Source: Micromonospora endolithica (GTDB lineage: Bacteria; Actinomycetota; Actinomycetes; Mycobacteriales; Micromonosporaceae). From it: a DNA stretch of 64,000 bases. Location of the stretch: assembly GCF_003626595.1 (NCBI RefSeq), contig NZ_RBAK01000003.1, positions 372,001 to 436,000 on the forward strand. The letters are read 5' to 3'. Below are positions 25,447 to 33,860 of the stretch, one piece after another. The first letter of the stretch is position 1; each line of letters opens with the position of its first letter. The translations under genes and the position numbers were made by a program. A model generated the notes under the pieces. The model had not been told where the DNA came from. It saw nothing but the letters and a program-made list of their open reading frames with translations, and ran no database searches.

Positions 25447-25844
25447 GGCGATCCTCGCGATCCGTCGGGGCACTCGTCGCGCCGGTACGGTCTGCGGTCC
25501 CGCGTCGCCTACCCGGCGGGCATGCCGCCAAACGCCGCAAACCGTCCCCCACCCGCGACCGTCGCCACCCGCGACCCTCGCCACCCGCCACCCTTGCCGC
25601 GTGCCGGCCGTCCGCGCGTCGGCCGTCCGCGCGCCTCGACCACGGGCACCACGTGGGGACAGGACGGCGGATGACGGTGTGCGGAAGGGTTCGCGGGGAA
25701 GTCGGGAAGACCTGACGAGGCAAGGGGAGCTTGGCGGGTCGAGGGGGAGTCGGCGGGGCCAGGGAGAACCGGTGGGGCGGGGCAGGGGCTGTGGGTCCGG
25801 GCCGCACGGGTCACGGAGTGGGAGCGGGAAGTGGAGGTGGGGGC
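25447..25844. other. Intergenic region without clear gene
   Basis: Frames are open but their composition is unlike protein. Short imperfect repeats occur (CGCCACCC and CGACCCTC units at 25557-25595; CGTCCGCGCG twice at 25607-25633). From about 25680 the plus strand becomes rich in GGG/GAGG runs up to the next start. Promoters of both flanking genes must lie here, but I could not define them. Confidence 0.4.
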
Positions 25845-26513
25845 GTGGACGTGCGGAGTCGTACGGTGACGATTCCGGCCGGTGCGGTGGAGCTGCCGGC
25901 CGACCTGCTGGTCCCGGAGCCGGCGACCGGGGTGGTGCTCTTCGCGCACGGAAGCGGCAGTTCGCGGCACAGTCCGCGCAACGTGGCGGTGGCGCACGTG
26001 CTCAACCGCAGTGCCCTCGCCACGGTGCTCGTCGACCTGCTGACTCCTGCCGAGGACCAGGTGGATGAGCGTACGGCCGAGCTGCGCTTCGACATCGACC
26101 TGCTCGCCGGCCGGCTGGCCGGGATCGTCGACTGGCTCGCCGCGGAGGAACCGTACCGGGCGTTGCCGGTCGGGCTGTTCGGGGCGAGCACCGGGGCCGC
26201 CGCCGCCCTGGTCGCCGCCGCGGAGCGGCCCGGACTGGTCCGCGCGGTGGTGTCCCGGGGTGGGCGGCCCGATCTGGCCGGCCCGGCCCTCGGCCGGGTA
26301 CGCGCGCCGACGCTCCTGCTCGTCGGCGGCCGGGACGAAGAGGTCATCGCGCTCAACGAGCAGGCCCAGGACGCCCTGCCCGACGACGCCGAGCTGACCG
26401 TCATCCCGGGGGCCACCCATCTCTTCGAGGAACCCGGCACCCTGGAGCAGGTCGCGCACGAGGCTGCCACCTGGTTCACCACCCACCTTCCCGAACGCAC
26501 CCACTTCGGTTGA
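25845..26513 (+). CDS. Dienelactone-hydrolase-like alpha/beta hydrolase
   Basis: A 222-residue cytoplasmic alpha/beta hydrolase. The oxyanion region is FAHGSGSS (34-40), the nucleophile S115 in LFGASTGAAA, the acid D164 in VGGRDEEV and the base H192 in PGATHLF. Proteins of this type accompany phosphoribosyltransferase or dienelactone hydrolase domains; the substrate is unknown. GTG 25845 is chosen because GGAGG lies seven bases upstream; upstream sequence in frame is low-complexity glycine-rich. The stop codon lies in the following inverted repeat. Confidence 0.85.
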   Translation: MDVRSRTVTIPAGAVELPADLLVPEPATGVVLFAHGSGSSRHSPRNVAVAHVLNRSALATVLVDLLTPAEDQVDERTAELRFDIDLLAGRLAGIVDWLAAEEPYRALPVGLFGASTGAAAALVAAAERPGLVRAVVSRGGRPDLAGPALGRVRAPTLLLVGGRDEEVIALNEQAQDALPDDAELTVIPGATHLFEEPGTLEQVAHEAATWFTTHLPERTHFG

Positions 26514-26568
26514 TCGTGGCGTTGTCGTGGCGGAACGCCGAGACGGACCACGACAACACCATGATCAA
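26510..26568. terminator. Inverted repeat between convergent genes
   Basis: 21-bp arms 26510-26530 and 26548-26568 (beginning TTGATCGTGGCGTTG) pair at 19 of 21 positions around a 17-base loop. The hydrolase stop codon (26511-26513) is in the left arm. Sequence type suggests a dispersed genomic palindrome acting as a terminator. Confidence 0.75.
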
Positions 26569-26585
26569 CGCTCGTCGGCGGGGGG

Positions 26586-27734
26586 TCACTCCGCGGCGGT
26601 GGCGGGGGGAGTGGCGGGGGCGGGGGGTGAGGCGGCATCCCGGCTCTTCTGGACGGTGTCGATGACGCGCCAGACGACCGCCGTGATGGGGACCGCGACG
26701 AAGGCGCCGGCGATGCCGGCGATGAGGGTGCCGGCGGTGACGGCGACCAGGATGACGGCCGGGTGCAGGCGTACCTGGCGCTTCATGATCAGCGGTTCGA
26801 GCAGGTTGCCCTCGATCTGCTGCACGGCGATGACGGCGGCCAGCACGAGCAGCGCGGTCACCGGTCCCTTCGCGGCCAGTGCCACGAGCACGGCCACCGT
26901 GCCAGCGACCGTCGCACCGATGATCGGGATGAACCCGCCGAGGAAGGTGATCAACGCCAGCGGGAGGGCCAGCGGCACTCTGAGCACCACCAGTGCGATC
27001 CCGATGCCGATCGCGTCGATGGCCGCGATCATCATGGTGCCCCGGCTGTACGCGCCGAGCGTGCGCCACCCGTTGCGTCCCGCCTGCGCGGTGACCTCCC
27101 GGCGCGGGCCGGTCATCCGGTCCAGCACCCAGCGCCACATCGACCGGCCGTCCTTGAGCAGGAAGAACAGCAGGACCAGCGCGAGCAGCGTGGAGCCGAC
27201 CACCTCGGCGGCGGTGCGCGCGCCGGAGACCGGGTCGAGTCCGCCGCCGCCCTGGCTCAGCCCGCGCCGGGCCTGGTCGATGATCCGGTCGAGTTGCTGA
27301 TCGGTGATCGGCAGCGTGGAGGTCACGAAGTCCCGGGTGCGGTCGACGCCCTGGATCAGTTCCTTGCTCAGGTCGCTGAACTGGCCGGCGGTCAGGTTCC
27401 ACACCAGGGTGCCGGCCCCGACCAGGATGCCGAGCAGCAGCAGGATGGTGAGCAGGGCGGCCAGCGAACCGGGCAGCCGCAGTCGGCGCAACGCCAGCTG
27501 CACCGGGTCGAGCAGGGCGGTGAGGAAGAACGTGACCGCGACCGCGATGGCCAGCGGGGCGAGGAGCACGACGGCCCGGCCCAGCAGGTACAGGGCGAGG
27601 ACGAACACGATCAGGCACCCGCTCCACAGCACCGCGGAGCGGACCAGCCAGGGCAGCCCCGCCCAGGTCTGGCGGGGGCCGGCGCCCCCGACCGCTGTCA
27701 CGCCGGACGTCCGCCCGGCACCGTTGTCGACCAC
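26586..27734 (-). CDS. AI-2E family transporter
   Basis: A 382-residue membrane protein of the AI-2 exporter (TqsA/PerM) superfamily. It has paired helices at the start (about 30-85), a soluble amphipathic middle region (about 120-200), and a conserved second half with ALITFLGGFIPIIGATVAGT and QQIEGNLLEPLIMKRQVRLHP, the best-known family signature. The proline/alanine C-terminal tail is not conserved. Members export autoinducer-2 or act as Na+/H+ antiporters, so transport substrate is open. Start GTG 27734 follows GAGGAGGACC on the coding strand. Confidence 0.9.
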   Translation of the reverse strand: MVDNGAGRTSGVTAVGGAGPRQTWAGLPWLVRSAVLWSGCLIVFVLALYLLGRAVVLLAPLAIAVAVTFFLTALLDPVQLALRRLRLPGSLAALLTILLLLGILVGAGTLVWNLTAGQFSDLSKELIQGVDRTRDFVTSTLPITDQQLDRIIDQARRGLSQGGGGLDPVSGARTAAEVVGSTLLALVLLFFLLKDGRSMWRWVLDRMTGPRREVTAQAGRNGWRTLGAYSRGTMMIAAIDAIGIGIALVVLRVPLALPLALITFLGGFIPIIGATVAGTVAVLVALAAKGPVTALLVLAAVIAVQQIEGNLLEPLIMKRQVRLHPAVILVAVTAGTLIAGIAGAFVAVPITAVVWRVIDTVQKSRDAASPPAPATPPATAAE

Positions 27735-27849
27735 GTCGGTCCTCCTCGATGTCGGGCGAGTCGGTACCCGATCGGCACGCCTCCGACACCCGCGCCGGGC
27801 GCGTCGCCGACATACACGCTAGGCGCGCCGCCCGGTCGGCGGCGCGGGA

Positions 27850-29334
27850 TCAGCCGATACCGGGCCACGCCGCGACGTAGCCACCGCCGGCGGTGGACTG
27901 CACCGCCCGCGCGCGGTGGAACGGGCCCTTGTCGACCTCCGCGACGGCGGCGGCCACCCCGGACCCGGCGGCCATCCCCCGTACCGCGCCGGCTCCGCCG
28001 TCGGTGAAGACCACCCAGGACGTACGCCGTCGCAGGTCCGCCGACAGCACCAGCACCCAGGCGTCACCTCCGGCGTACGCGGCCAGCCGGCGGCCACCGA
28101 GGGTGATCCGGGACCGGTCGGCGATCTGGTACGCGGACACCCCGCCGGCGTAGACCCGGCCCGACTCGTCGGCGGTGATCGCGTACGGCTTGATGGTGTT
28201 GCCCTTGTCGCCCTTGCTGTCGATCCGGCTGATCACCACCTGCCCGGCGAGCTGCCGTCCGGTGGCCGGGTCGAGGCGGGCCAGGTAGGTGTAGTGCGCG
28301 TTCGAGGTGTTGAACGCCTGGGTGAACTTGTCGATGACCACGTTCGGTGCGGGCCGGCTCGGATCGGCGGCCGACCGGGCGAAGATGGTGTTGCCGCCGG
28401 CGGTCTGCCCGGCCAGATAGAGCTTCCCGTCCCGGCCCATCGCCACCCGGTCGGCCCGGCTGTCCGCGCACAGGTCGCCGAGCCGGTCGGCCGGATGGTC
28501 GTACGCCCGCCAGCGCAGTTTGCCGCGCCGGTCGTACGCGTGCACGTAGGCGATCTGCACCGGTACGCACGGGCCCGCGGAGACCTGCCGGAAACCGCTG
28601 ACGAACACCAGTCCGGCCCGGTCGTCCACGGCCACGTCGCTGACCGTACGCCCGGCGGGTCGGATGGTGGCCAGGGTGGCGCCCCTCAGGTCGTACACGG
28701 TGACGGTCGGGCCGGAGACGGCGGCGACCGTGCCGGCGGCCCCGACCGCGACGCGCGTGGCGCCCCGGCCGCGCTGCCAGCGGGCCGTGCCGGCCGTCGC
28801 GTCGAGCAACCAGACGCCCCGGTCGGTGGCCACCGCGATCTCGCCGCCGTCCCGCCGGACCTCCAGGTCCTCGACGGTTCCGGCGAGCCGGGTGGTGCCG
28901 AGCAGACGCCGCCCGGTGCCGTCGAGTCGCAGTACCGCGCCCGTCCCGCCCCGGCCGAGGGTCGTCGTGGCACCCCCGCTGAGGCCGGTGAACCGCCCGC
29001 CGACGACGATCTCGCAGCGGGGTGAGACGTCCACCGCGTTGGCGGCGTCGTCGGCGTTCCGCCCGAGGTACGACGCGGCGGTCGGGTCCAGTGAGTTGGC
29101 CGACCGGGGTGCCGGGCGGGGCTCCGGGCAGTCGGTCGGGGCGGCACCGAACCCGCTGGCCACCTTCGGGGTGCCGGCCCGCGTCGGCGTGCTGGCCGCC
29201 GGCGGCGCGGACGAGGCCGAACCGGGGCCGGACCAGTGCGCGGTGTCGGCGGCCGGCTCGGCCTGGCAGGCGGTGAGTGTCAGCAACGCCAGCGCCGCGG
29301 CGGTCCACCGCGGCCGGCGGCGCGTTCCCTGCAC
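27850..29334 (-). CDS. Putative beta-propeller lipoprotein
   Basis: A 494-residue exported lipoprotein. The signal is clear: RRRPRW, hydrophobic AAALALLTLTA and a lipobox ending at C23. After a Pro/Ser/Thr linker (about 30-65) come repeated blade-like beta segments (for example GGRFTGL, VEDLEVRRDGG, VSDVAVDDRAG, KLYLAGQTAGG, RVYAGGVSAY), as in PQQ-like or SBBP-type propellers. Its role is unknown; such proteins are common on actinomycete surfaces. GTG 29334 is chosen because a GGGAGGGG site is five bases upstream and it places the signal peptide at the very start. Confidence 0.75.
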   Translation of the reverse strand: MQGTRRRPRWTAAALALLTLTACQAEPAADTAHWSGPGSASSAPPAASTPTRAGTPKVASGFGAAPTDCPEPRPAPRSANSLDPTAASYLGRNADDAANAVDVSPRCEIVVGGRFTGLSGGATTTLGRGGTGAVLRLDGTGRRLLGTTRLAGTVEDLEVRRDGGEIAVATDRGVWLLDATAGTARWQRGRGATRVAVGAAGTVAAVSGPTVTVYDLRGATLATIRPAGRTVSDVAVDDRAGLVFVSGFRQVSAGPCVPVQIAYVHAYDRRGKLRWRAYDHPADRLGDLCADSRADRVAMGRDGKLYLAGQTAGGNTIFARSAADPSRPAPNVVIDKFTQAFNTSNAHYTYLARLDPATGRQLAGQVVISRIDSKGDKGNTIKPYAITADESGRVYAGGVSAYQIADRSRITLGGRRLAAYAGGDAWVLVLSADLRRRTSWVVFTDGGAGAVRGMAAGSGVAAAVAEVDKGPFHRARAVQSTAGGGYVAAWPGIG

Positions 29335-29484
29335 GGCGTCCCCTCCCGGTCGGTCGCGGGAGGATCGTACGCCGGTTCGCCGTCGTCTCCGATGTCGCCC
29401 GGCCCGGTCTGTCCGGTCTTCCGGCGTTTGCGGTCCCAGGTCGAGGGAACGCAGAAACGGAACCCCGATGCGAGGAGGATTGCC

Positions 29485-29670
29485 GTGAGCGACTTCATGG
29501 ACAAGGCCAAGGACATGGCCGACAAGCACGACAAGCAGGTCGACCAGGGCATGGACAAGGCCGGCGACATGGCCGACAAGCGCACCGGCGGCAAGTACGA
29601 CGAGCAGATCGACAAGGGCGTGGACGCGGCGCAGGCCCGTACCGGCGAGGGTGACACCTCCCCCCGCTGA
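29485..29670 (+). CDS. MT0933-like antitoxin family protein
   Basis: A 61-residue hydrophilic helical protein, MSDFMDKAKDMADKHDKQVD then GMDKAGDMADKRTGGKYDEQ. Regular lysine/aspartate heptads and the KTGGKY-like block match the MT0933 (Rv0909-type) antitoxin family. In mycobacteria the partner is an SRPBCC-like toxin; no such gene adjoins here, so the antitoxin activity is doubtful and a stress or DNA-binding role is possible. GTG 29485 follows GAGGAGG at 29473-29478. A strong hairpin follows its stop. Confidence 0.85.
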   Translation: MSDFMDKAKDMADKHDKQVDQGMDKAGDMADKRTGGKYDEQIDKGVDAAQARTGEGDTSPR

Positions 29671-29682
29671 CGACTCACCACG

Positions 29683-29721
29683 ACGCTCCCGGGCCGCCGC
29701 GACGCGGTGACCCGGGAGCGT
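29683..29721. terminator. Hairpin between antitoxin-like and hemerythrin genes
   Basis: ACGCTCCCGGG at 29683-29693 pairs perfectly with 29711-29721. It lies 12 bp after the plus-strand stop and 15 bp from the minus-strand stop, so it can terminate both. Confidence 0.75.
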
Positions 29722-29735
29722 TCGTACGCGGGTGG

Positions 29736-30338
29736 TCAGCTCTCCTTGTCGCGGAGTTCCTCCATCGAGGTGGGACGGCCGCTCAGGGCGTCCCGGACCC
29801 GGTCGACCAGGCCGGTGCCGGGGCCGAGCAGCTTGTTCGCCGGCGGGCGGTCCGGCGCGGCCGGGTGCGGGCGGGTCGGTGCCGTCCGCTTGGCGGCCTG
29901 GACCTTCCCGGCCAGCTCGACCATCTCCTCCCGGGCCACCGCGGCGCGCAGCCGGGGGAAGAGTTCGGACTCCTCGTCCCGCACGTGGTGCCGGATCGTG
30001 CTGGTCAGCTGTGCCAGCAGCTCGTCGAAGCGGGGGTCGGACGCGTCGAGCGACTCCAACTCCTTCATGGTGCGCTCGGCGTCGGCGTGCTCGGAGATCT
30101 CGTGCTCGGCGAGCTGGTCCCCGTCGGGCAGCGCCTTGCGGGCGGTCGGGTAGACGTACATCTCCTCGGCGACCGCGTGCCGGACCAGCTCGGCGATCAT
30201 CACGTCGGCCAGATGGCGGCGGTGCTCCGGAGTGCCCTGGCGGCTCTCCAACTCGACGAAGAGGACTTCCACCTCGCGGTGGTCGGCGACCAGGATGTCG
30301 ACGACATCCTGGTCGGTGGCGGTCTGTGGATTGCTCAT
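29736..30338 (-). CDS. Hemerythrin HHE domain protein
   Basis: A 200-residue cytoplasmic protein. Residues about 10-145 form the four-helix HHE domain, with candidate di-iron ligands in ADHREVE, AELVRHAVAEEMYVYP, HEISEHADAERTM and TIRHHVRDEESELFP. Such proteins sense or store oxygen, NO or iron. The last 50 residues are a flexible, proline-containing tail. ATG at 30338. Next to a small stress-type protein but convergent with it, so not co-regulated by operon. Confidence 0.9.
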   Translation of the reverse strand: MSNPQTATDQDVVDILVADHREVEVLFVELESRQGTPEHRRHLADVMIAELVRHAVAEEMYVYPTARKALPDGDQLAEHEISEHADAERTMKELESLDASDPRFDELLAQLTSTIRHHVRDEESELFPRLRAAVAREEMVELAGKVQAAKRTAPTRPHPAAPDRPPANKLLGPGTGLVDRVRDALSGRPTSMEELRDKES

Positions 30339-30494
30339 GTCGGGCCCCTTACCGGTTGCGGTCGGTCGGTGTCGGCCCTCCTACCCGGCCACCGCCGACC
30401 GAACCCACCACCGTCGATCGGACCGTTGTCGCCGTCGCCGTTCTGCCGTACGCTCGCCTCGGCCCGCCCTCACGGTCTCCAGTGAGGAGCAGTC

Positions 30495-31748
30495 ATGCCC
30501 ATGAACCGCCTGCTGACCCTCGGGGTCGGCGCGCTGACGGCGGTCGCGCTGAGCGTTCCCCTGGCCGCGGCCCCCGCCTCGGCCACCTCGTCGCACCACC
30601 GCTCGGGTGGCAGCCTCGTGCTGGTCGGCGGTGCGCTCGCCGACGACAACGCCGCCATCTACGGCGACATCGTCCGACTCGCCGGTGGCGCCGGGAAGGC
30701 CCGCATCGGCATCTTCACCGCCGGGGCGCCGACCCCGGCCGAGGACCCGGACGCGGACACCCCGGACTGCAACAACTCGGTCTGCAACGGCGACTACTAC
30801 GCCAACCTGTTCAAGACCTACGGCGTCGCCGACGCGCAGTGGATCCCGATCGACGTCGACCACCCGGAGAAGGCCGACGACCCGGCGGTGGTGGCCCAGA
30901 TCAACTCGATGACCGGCTTCTTCTTCGGCGGGGGTGACCAGTACCGGTACGTCACCACGATGACCCGGGGCACCGCACAGCGCGACTCGGCCGCGCTGGC
31001 CGCGGTCCGGCGCAAGCTGCGCACCGGCGCGGTCGTCGCCGGCACCAGCGCCGGCGCGCAGATCATGGCCGGCCGCGACATGATCACCGGCGGTTCGGTC
31101 GACCCCGGCCTGCGGGACGGGTCGAAGCCCGGCTACTTCGACGACTCGACCGTCCTCGGGTACCTGCCCAAGGGCGGGTTCGGCTTCTTCCGCGACGGCC
31201 TGCTGGACACCCACTTCTCCCGGCGCGGCCGGGAGGCCCGCTCCATCCGGCTCGCCACCGACACCCGCAACAAGCGGGTGTTCGGTCTGGACGAGAACAC
31301 CGCGCTGGAGGTGACCCACGTCGGCTCGCGGCACCAGAAGCTGCGGGTGATCGGCGAGCGTGGGGTGACCGTGCTGGACCTGCGGCGGGCGCGGACCACC
31401 GCCGGGCCCGTCTGGGGCGTGGAGGGCGTGCGGTGGACCCGGCTGACCGAGGGCGACCGGTACCGGTCGGACCGCTGGCAGCCGATCTTCGCTGCCGGTA
31501 AGAAGCGGGTCGTCGGGGCGCCGGGCTGCGCGGCCACGCCGACCGAGGACGTCTTCTGGAACTACGGACTGGTCACCAACGCCGAGGCGCTGATCGCCAA
31601 CGCCGGCTGCGCGTCGGTCGTCGACGTGTCCTACGAGGACGACCCGCGGTGGCAGGCGACGCTGACCCGGGGACGGGACTTCGCCGCGTACCGGGCCGGG
31701 GAGTCGACCTCGTTCACCGGCGTGGTGATCGGCATCGGCGCCGCCTGA
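30495..31748 (+). CDS. Secreted cyanophycinase-like S51 peptidase (copy 1)
   Basis: A 417-residue protein with a standard signal peptide (cut near PASATSS at 28-34). The mature part is a cyanophycinase/S51 serine peptidase: LVLVGGALADDN, FFFGGGDQYRYV, the nucleophile S185 in VVAGTSAGAQIM, and LDTHFSRRGREARSIRLA. Cyanophycinases cut the Asp-Arg polymer cyanophycin to beta-Asp-Arg; extracellular versions let bacteria feed on it. The start ATG follows GAGGAGCAGTC. A second S51-type gene is 0.4 kb downstream and an amino-acid importer with an M20 peptidase follows, which may be a pathway. Confidence 0.9.
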   Translation: MPMNRLLTLGVGALTAVALSVPLAAAPASATSSHHRSGGSLVLVGGALADDNAAIYGDIVRLAGGAGKARIGIFTAGAPTPAEDPDADTPDCNNSVCNGDYYANLFKTYGVADAQWIPIDVDHPEKADDPAVVAQINSMTGFFFGGGDQYRYVTTMTRGTAQRDSAALAAVRRKLRTGAVVAGTSAGAQIMAGRDMITGGSVDPGLRDGSKPGYFDDSTVLGYLPKGGFGFFRDGLLDTHFSRRGREARSIRLATDTRNKRVFGLDENTALEVTHVGSRHQKLRVIGERGVTVLDLRRARTTAGPVWGVEGVRWTRLTEGDRYRSDRWQPIFAAGKKRVVGAPGCAATPTEDVFWNYGLVTNAEALIANAGCASVVDVSYEDDPRWQATLTRGRDFAAYRAGESTSFTGVVIGIGAA

Positions 31749-31749
31749 C

Positions 31750-31808
31750 GCGTAAGGAAGGGCCCCTTGTTAACGCATAGTGTTGTACAAGGGGCCCTTC
31801 CTAACACT
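31750..31808. repeat. Palindromic intergenic repeat, family A copy 3
   Basis: The best-preserved copy: CGTAAGGAAGGGCCCCTTG, a short spacer with TTAACGCATAGTGTTG, then TACAAGGGGCCCTTCCTAA. It lies directly between the cyanophycinase stop and the stop (31801-31803, inside the repeat) of a phosphotransferase fragment on the other strand. Confidence 0.9.
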
Positions 31809-31968
31809 CGCGCAGGATCGCGGCCAACGTGTGGCGGGCGGTCGCGGACATGACCGGGTTCGTGTCCACGTAGTACGCCAGGCACCCGATCGCCTGCGCC
31901 AGCGCCCAGCCGCGCCCGCGCGCCCACGTCGCGTCGTCGACGTCGACCTGGTCGTCGTGCATGCGCAT
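31801..31968 (-). pseudogene. C-terminal remnant of an aminoglycoside phosphotransferase-like protein
   Basis: A 55-codon frame from ATG 31968 to TAG in the repeat. It reads MRMHDDQVDVDDATWARGRG, then WALAQAIGCLAYYVDTNPVM, which matches the extreme C-terminus of APH/phosphotransferase family proteins (TWARGRGWAL...TNP). The upstream frame shows no kinase motifs, so about 80 per cent of the gene is gone. It is probably a relic, with the palindromic repeat at its 3' end; a tiny expressed protein cannot be excluded. Confidence 0.7.
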
Positions 31969-32060
31969 CGGTCGATCGTGGCAGTCGGGTGGTGTGCCGG
32001 GCGAGCGAATTCCCCGGGTCGGGCGGGACCGTCGGGCACCGAGCGGCTCGTCATCAAGAT

Positions 32061-32074
32061 GTAACAGGGGTTAC
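32061..32074. promoter_or_regulatory. GTAAC/GTTAC inverted repeat before second cyanophycinase-like gene
   Basis: GTAAC-AGGG-GTTAC, centred 74 bp upstream of ATG 32142. The same half-sites form palindromes before the ABC importer at 34829-34872. It may be an operator of the RpiR regulator encoded at 33861. Confidence 0.55.
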
Positions 32075-32141
32075 GTATTGAGCATGGAACTTAATGGATG
32101 TAACTTCTGTTTCATCGATCCGTGGCCCCTCGGAGGTGCCC

Positions 32142-33584
32142 ATGTTCCCTGTCCGCAACCCCCTGCGTACCCGTCTCGCGGTGCTCGTCGCCGCGAGTCT
32201 CGTCGCCACCGTGGCGCCGGTCGGGGTGACCGCCGCGCACGCCCAGGTCATCCGGGACCGGCAGGGCAGCTCGACCGACGTGAGCCGGGCGAGCTGGTCC
32301 GGCCCGGCGTACACGATGAACGGCTCGGGCGGCGTCGTGTCCGCCACCATGACGCAGGCCATCAACGCGATCCGCGGCGGCAGCGGCACGATCGACGTGG
32401 CGGTTGTCGCCGCGTCCGACGGCGGCACCCCCGAGTGCGACGACATCATCGGCCTGGCGAACGTCAACTCGTGCACCACGCTGACCCTGACCAGCGCCAA
32501 CGACGGCAACAACAGCCAGGTGAACACCGACATCCGCAACGCGGAGTTCGTCTACTTCGCCGGCGGCAACCAGTGCAACTACGCCGCCTGGAAGGGCACC
32601 GCGCTGGAGGCGTCCGTCGAGTCGGTGGTGGCCAAGGGTGGCGGGGTCGGCGGCGGCAGTGCCGGGCACCACATCAACAGCGACATCGTGTACGACGCCT
32701 GCGCGGCCAGCGCCACCTCGGCGATCGCGCTGGACAACCCGTACGACCGCTCGATGACCTTCACCACCGGCATGTTCCGCTGGGCGAACTACGCCAACAC
32801 GATCAACGACTCGCACTTCCAGGAGCGCGACCGGATGGGCCGCTCGATGGCGTTCGTCGCGCGGGCCGTCAAGGACGGTCGCACCAGCGGTGGCGCGGCC
32901 TGGGGCGTCGGGGTCAACGAGGGTGCCTCGCTGTTCATCAACAAGTCCGGGCTGGCCACGCTGAGCGGCTCGAACGCGTACGTGGTCCTCGGCGACCACC
33001 AGCCCGAGGTGGCCGTCTCCGGTCAGCCGCTGACGTACTCGAACTTCAAGATCTGGAAGCTCGCCAACGGCCAGACCTACAACTTCGCCAACCGGCCCAC
33101 CTGCGGCTACTACCTGAAGAGCGTGACCAACGGGGTGCCGAGCAGCAACCTCTACAGCGGTACCCCGGTCACCGACTGCTCGACCAACCCGCCACCGCCC
33201 CCGCCCGGTGGTGGCTCGTCGTACGCCGAGGTCGAGCCGAACGACAGCCGCAACGCCGCCAACGACGTCACCGGCAACAGCTACCCGCTGACCGTCACCG
33301 GCGACATGAAGAGCACCAGCGACCGGGACTACTTCAAGGTCAGTCTCAACAGTGGACAGACGCTGACCGTGAACTGCGCCGTCCCCACCGCCTACGACGC
33401 CGACCTCTACCTGCTGAACTCGAACGGGAGCACGGCCACCCGCTCGGTCAACGACGGGGCGGGCACCGACGAGTCGGCCTCGCTGACGAGGACGTCGTCC
33501 GGATCGGCCACCTACTACGTCGAGCTGGAGGCGTACTCCGGCTCCGGCACGGCCGACTACTCCTGCACCGTCGCCAAGTCCTGA
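32142..33584 (+). CDS. Secreted cyanophycinase-like S51 peptidase with C-terminal PPC domain (copy 2)
   Basis: A 480-residue exported protein. Signal peptide to about AAHAQ (residues 35-40). The S51-like domain spans about 60-345: FVYFAGGNQCNYAAWKG and the nucleophile S173 in GGGVGGGSAGHH, in place of the usual GTSAGA. A proline hinge (PPPPPPGGG, about 349-357) leads to a pre-peptidase C-terminal (PPC) beta domain with EVEPNDSRNAAND and DRDYFKVSL. PPC domains help secreted peptidases fold or bind substrate. ATG 32142 has CGGAGG upstream. Substrate may be cyanophycin or a related peptide; the altered nucleophile elbow needs testing. Confidence 0.82.
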   Translation: MFPVRNPLRTRLAVLVAASLVATVAPVGVTAAHAQVIRDRQGSSTDVSRASWSGPAYTMNGSGGVVSATMTQAINAIRGGSGTIDVAVVAASDGGTPECDDIIGLANVNSCTTLTLTSANDGNNSQVNTDIRNAEFVYFAGGNQCNYAAWKGTALEASVESVVAKGGGVGGGSAGHHINSDIVYDACAASATSAIALDNPYDRSMTFTTGMFRWANYANTINDSHFQERDRMGRSMAFVARAVKDGRTSGGAAWGVGVNEGASLFINKSGLATLSGSNAYVVLGDHQPEVAVSGQPLTYSNFKIWKLANGQTYNFANRPTCGYYLKSVTNGVPSSNLYSGTPVTDCSTNPPPPPPGGGSSYAEVEPNDSRNAANDVTGNSYPLTVTGDMKSTSDRDYFKVSLNSGQTLTVNCAVPTAYDADLYLLNSNGSTATRSVNDGAGTDESASLTRTSSGSATYYVELEAYSGSGTADYSCTVAKS

Positions 33585-33698
33585 TTCCACCCGAGCCGGA
33601 AGGCGCGTCCTCCTCATCCCCCCGGGAGGACGCGTCTTCCGCGCGTCCGCTGTCGCTTCCTGCCGCGCCCGGTGTCGGCACCCCCACACCCTCCCACG

Positions 33699-33775
33699 CC
33701 CCCTTTGCTCTGCTTCAACCCACGCACCGGATCTCGGCCGTTTCCGTTGCGCCAGTTGAAGCAGTGCAAAGGGGG
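33699..33775. repeat. Intergenic inverted repeat (21-bp arms)
   Basis: Arms 33699-33719 and 33755-33775 (left arm CCCCCTTTGCTCTGCTTCAA plus C) pair at 20 of 21 positions around a 35-base loop. It lies 115 bp after the S51/PPC stop and 86 bp before the RpiR gene, so it may end the upstream transcript. Its sequence differs from repeat family A. Confidence 0.8.
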
Positions 33776-33860
33776 GCGGGCAAGGGGGTGCGGGGCGGTT
33801 GGTGGGCGACCGCTTCGATGTCCGGGCCGGGTGGCGCCGGTCGGCCGCTACGCTCAGCGC

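Noticed and set aside
29485-30338. Toxin-antitoxin pair made of the MT0933-like protein and the hemerythrin
   Set aside because: The genes are convergent with a terminator between them, and hemerythrin is not a known toxin family.
30495-33584. Cyanophycin storage (synthesis plus degradation) cluster
   Set aside because: No CphA synthetase is present and both S51 proteins carry signal peptides, so only external degradation is plausible.
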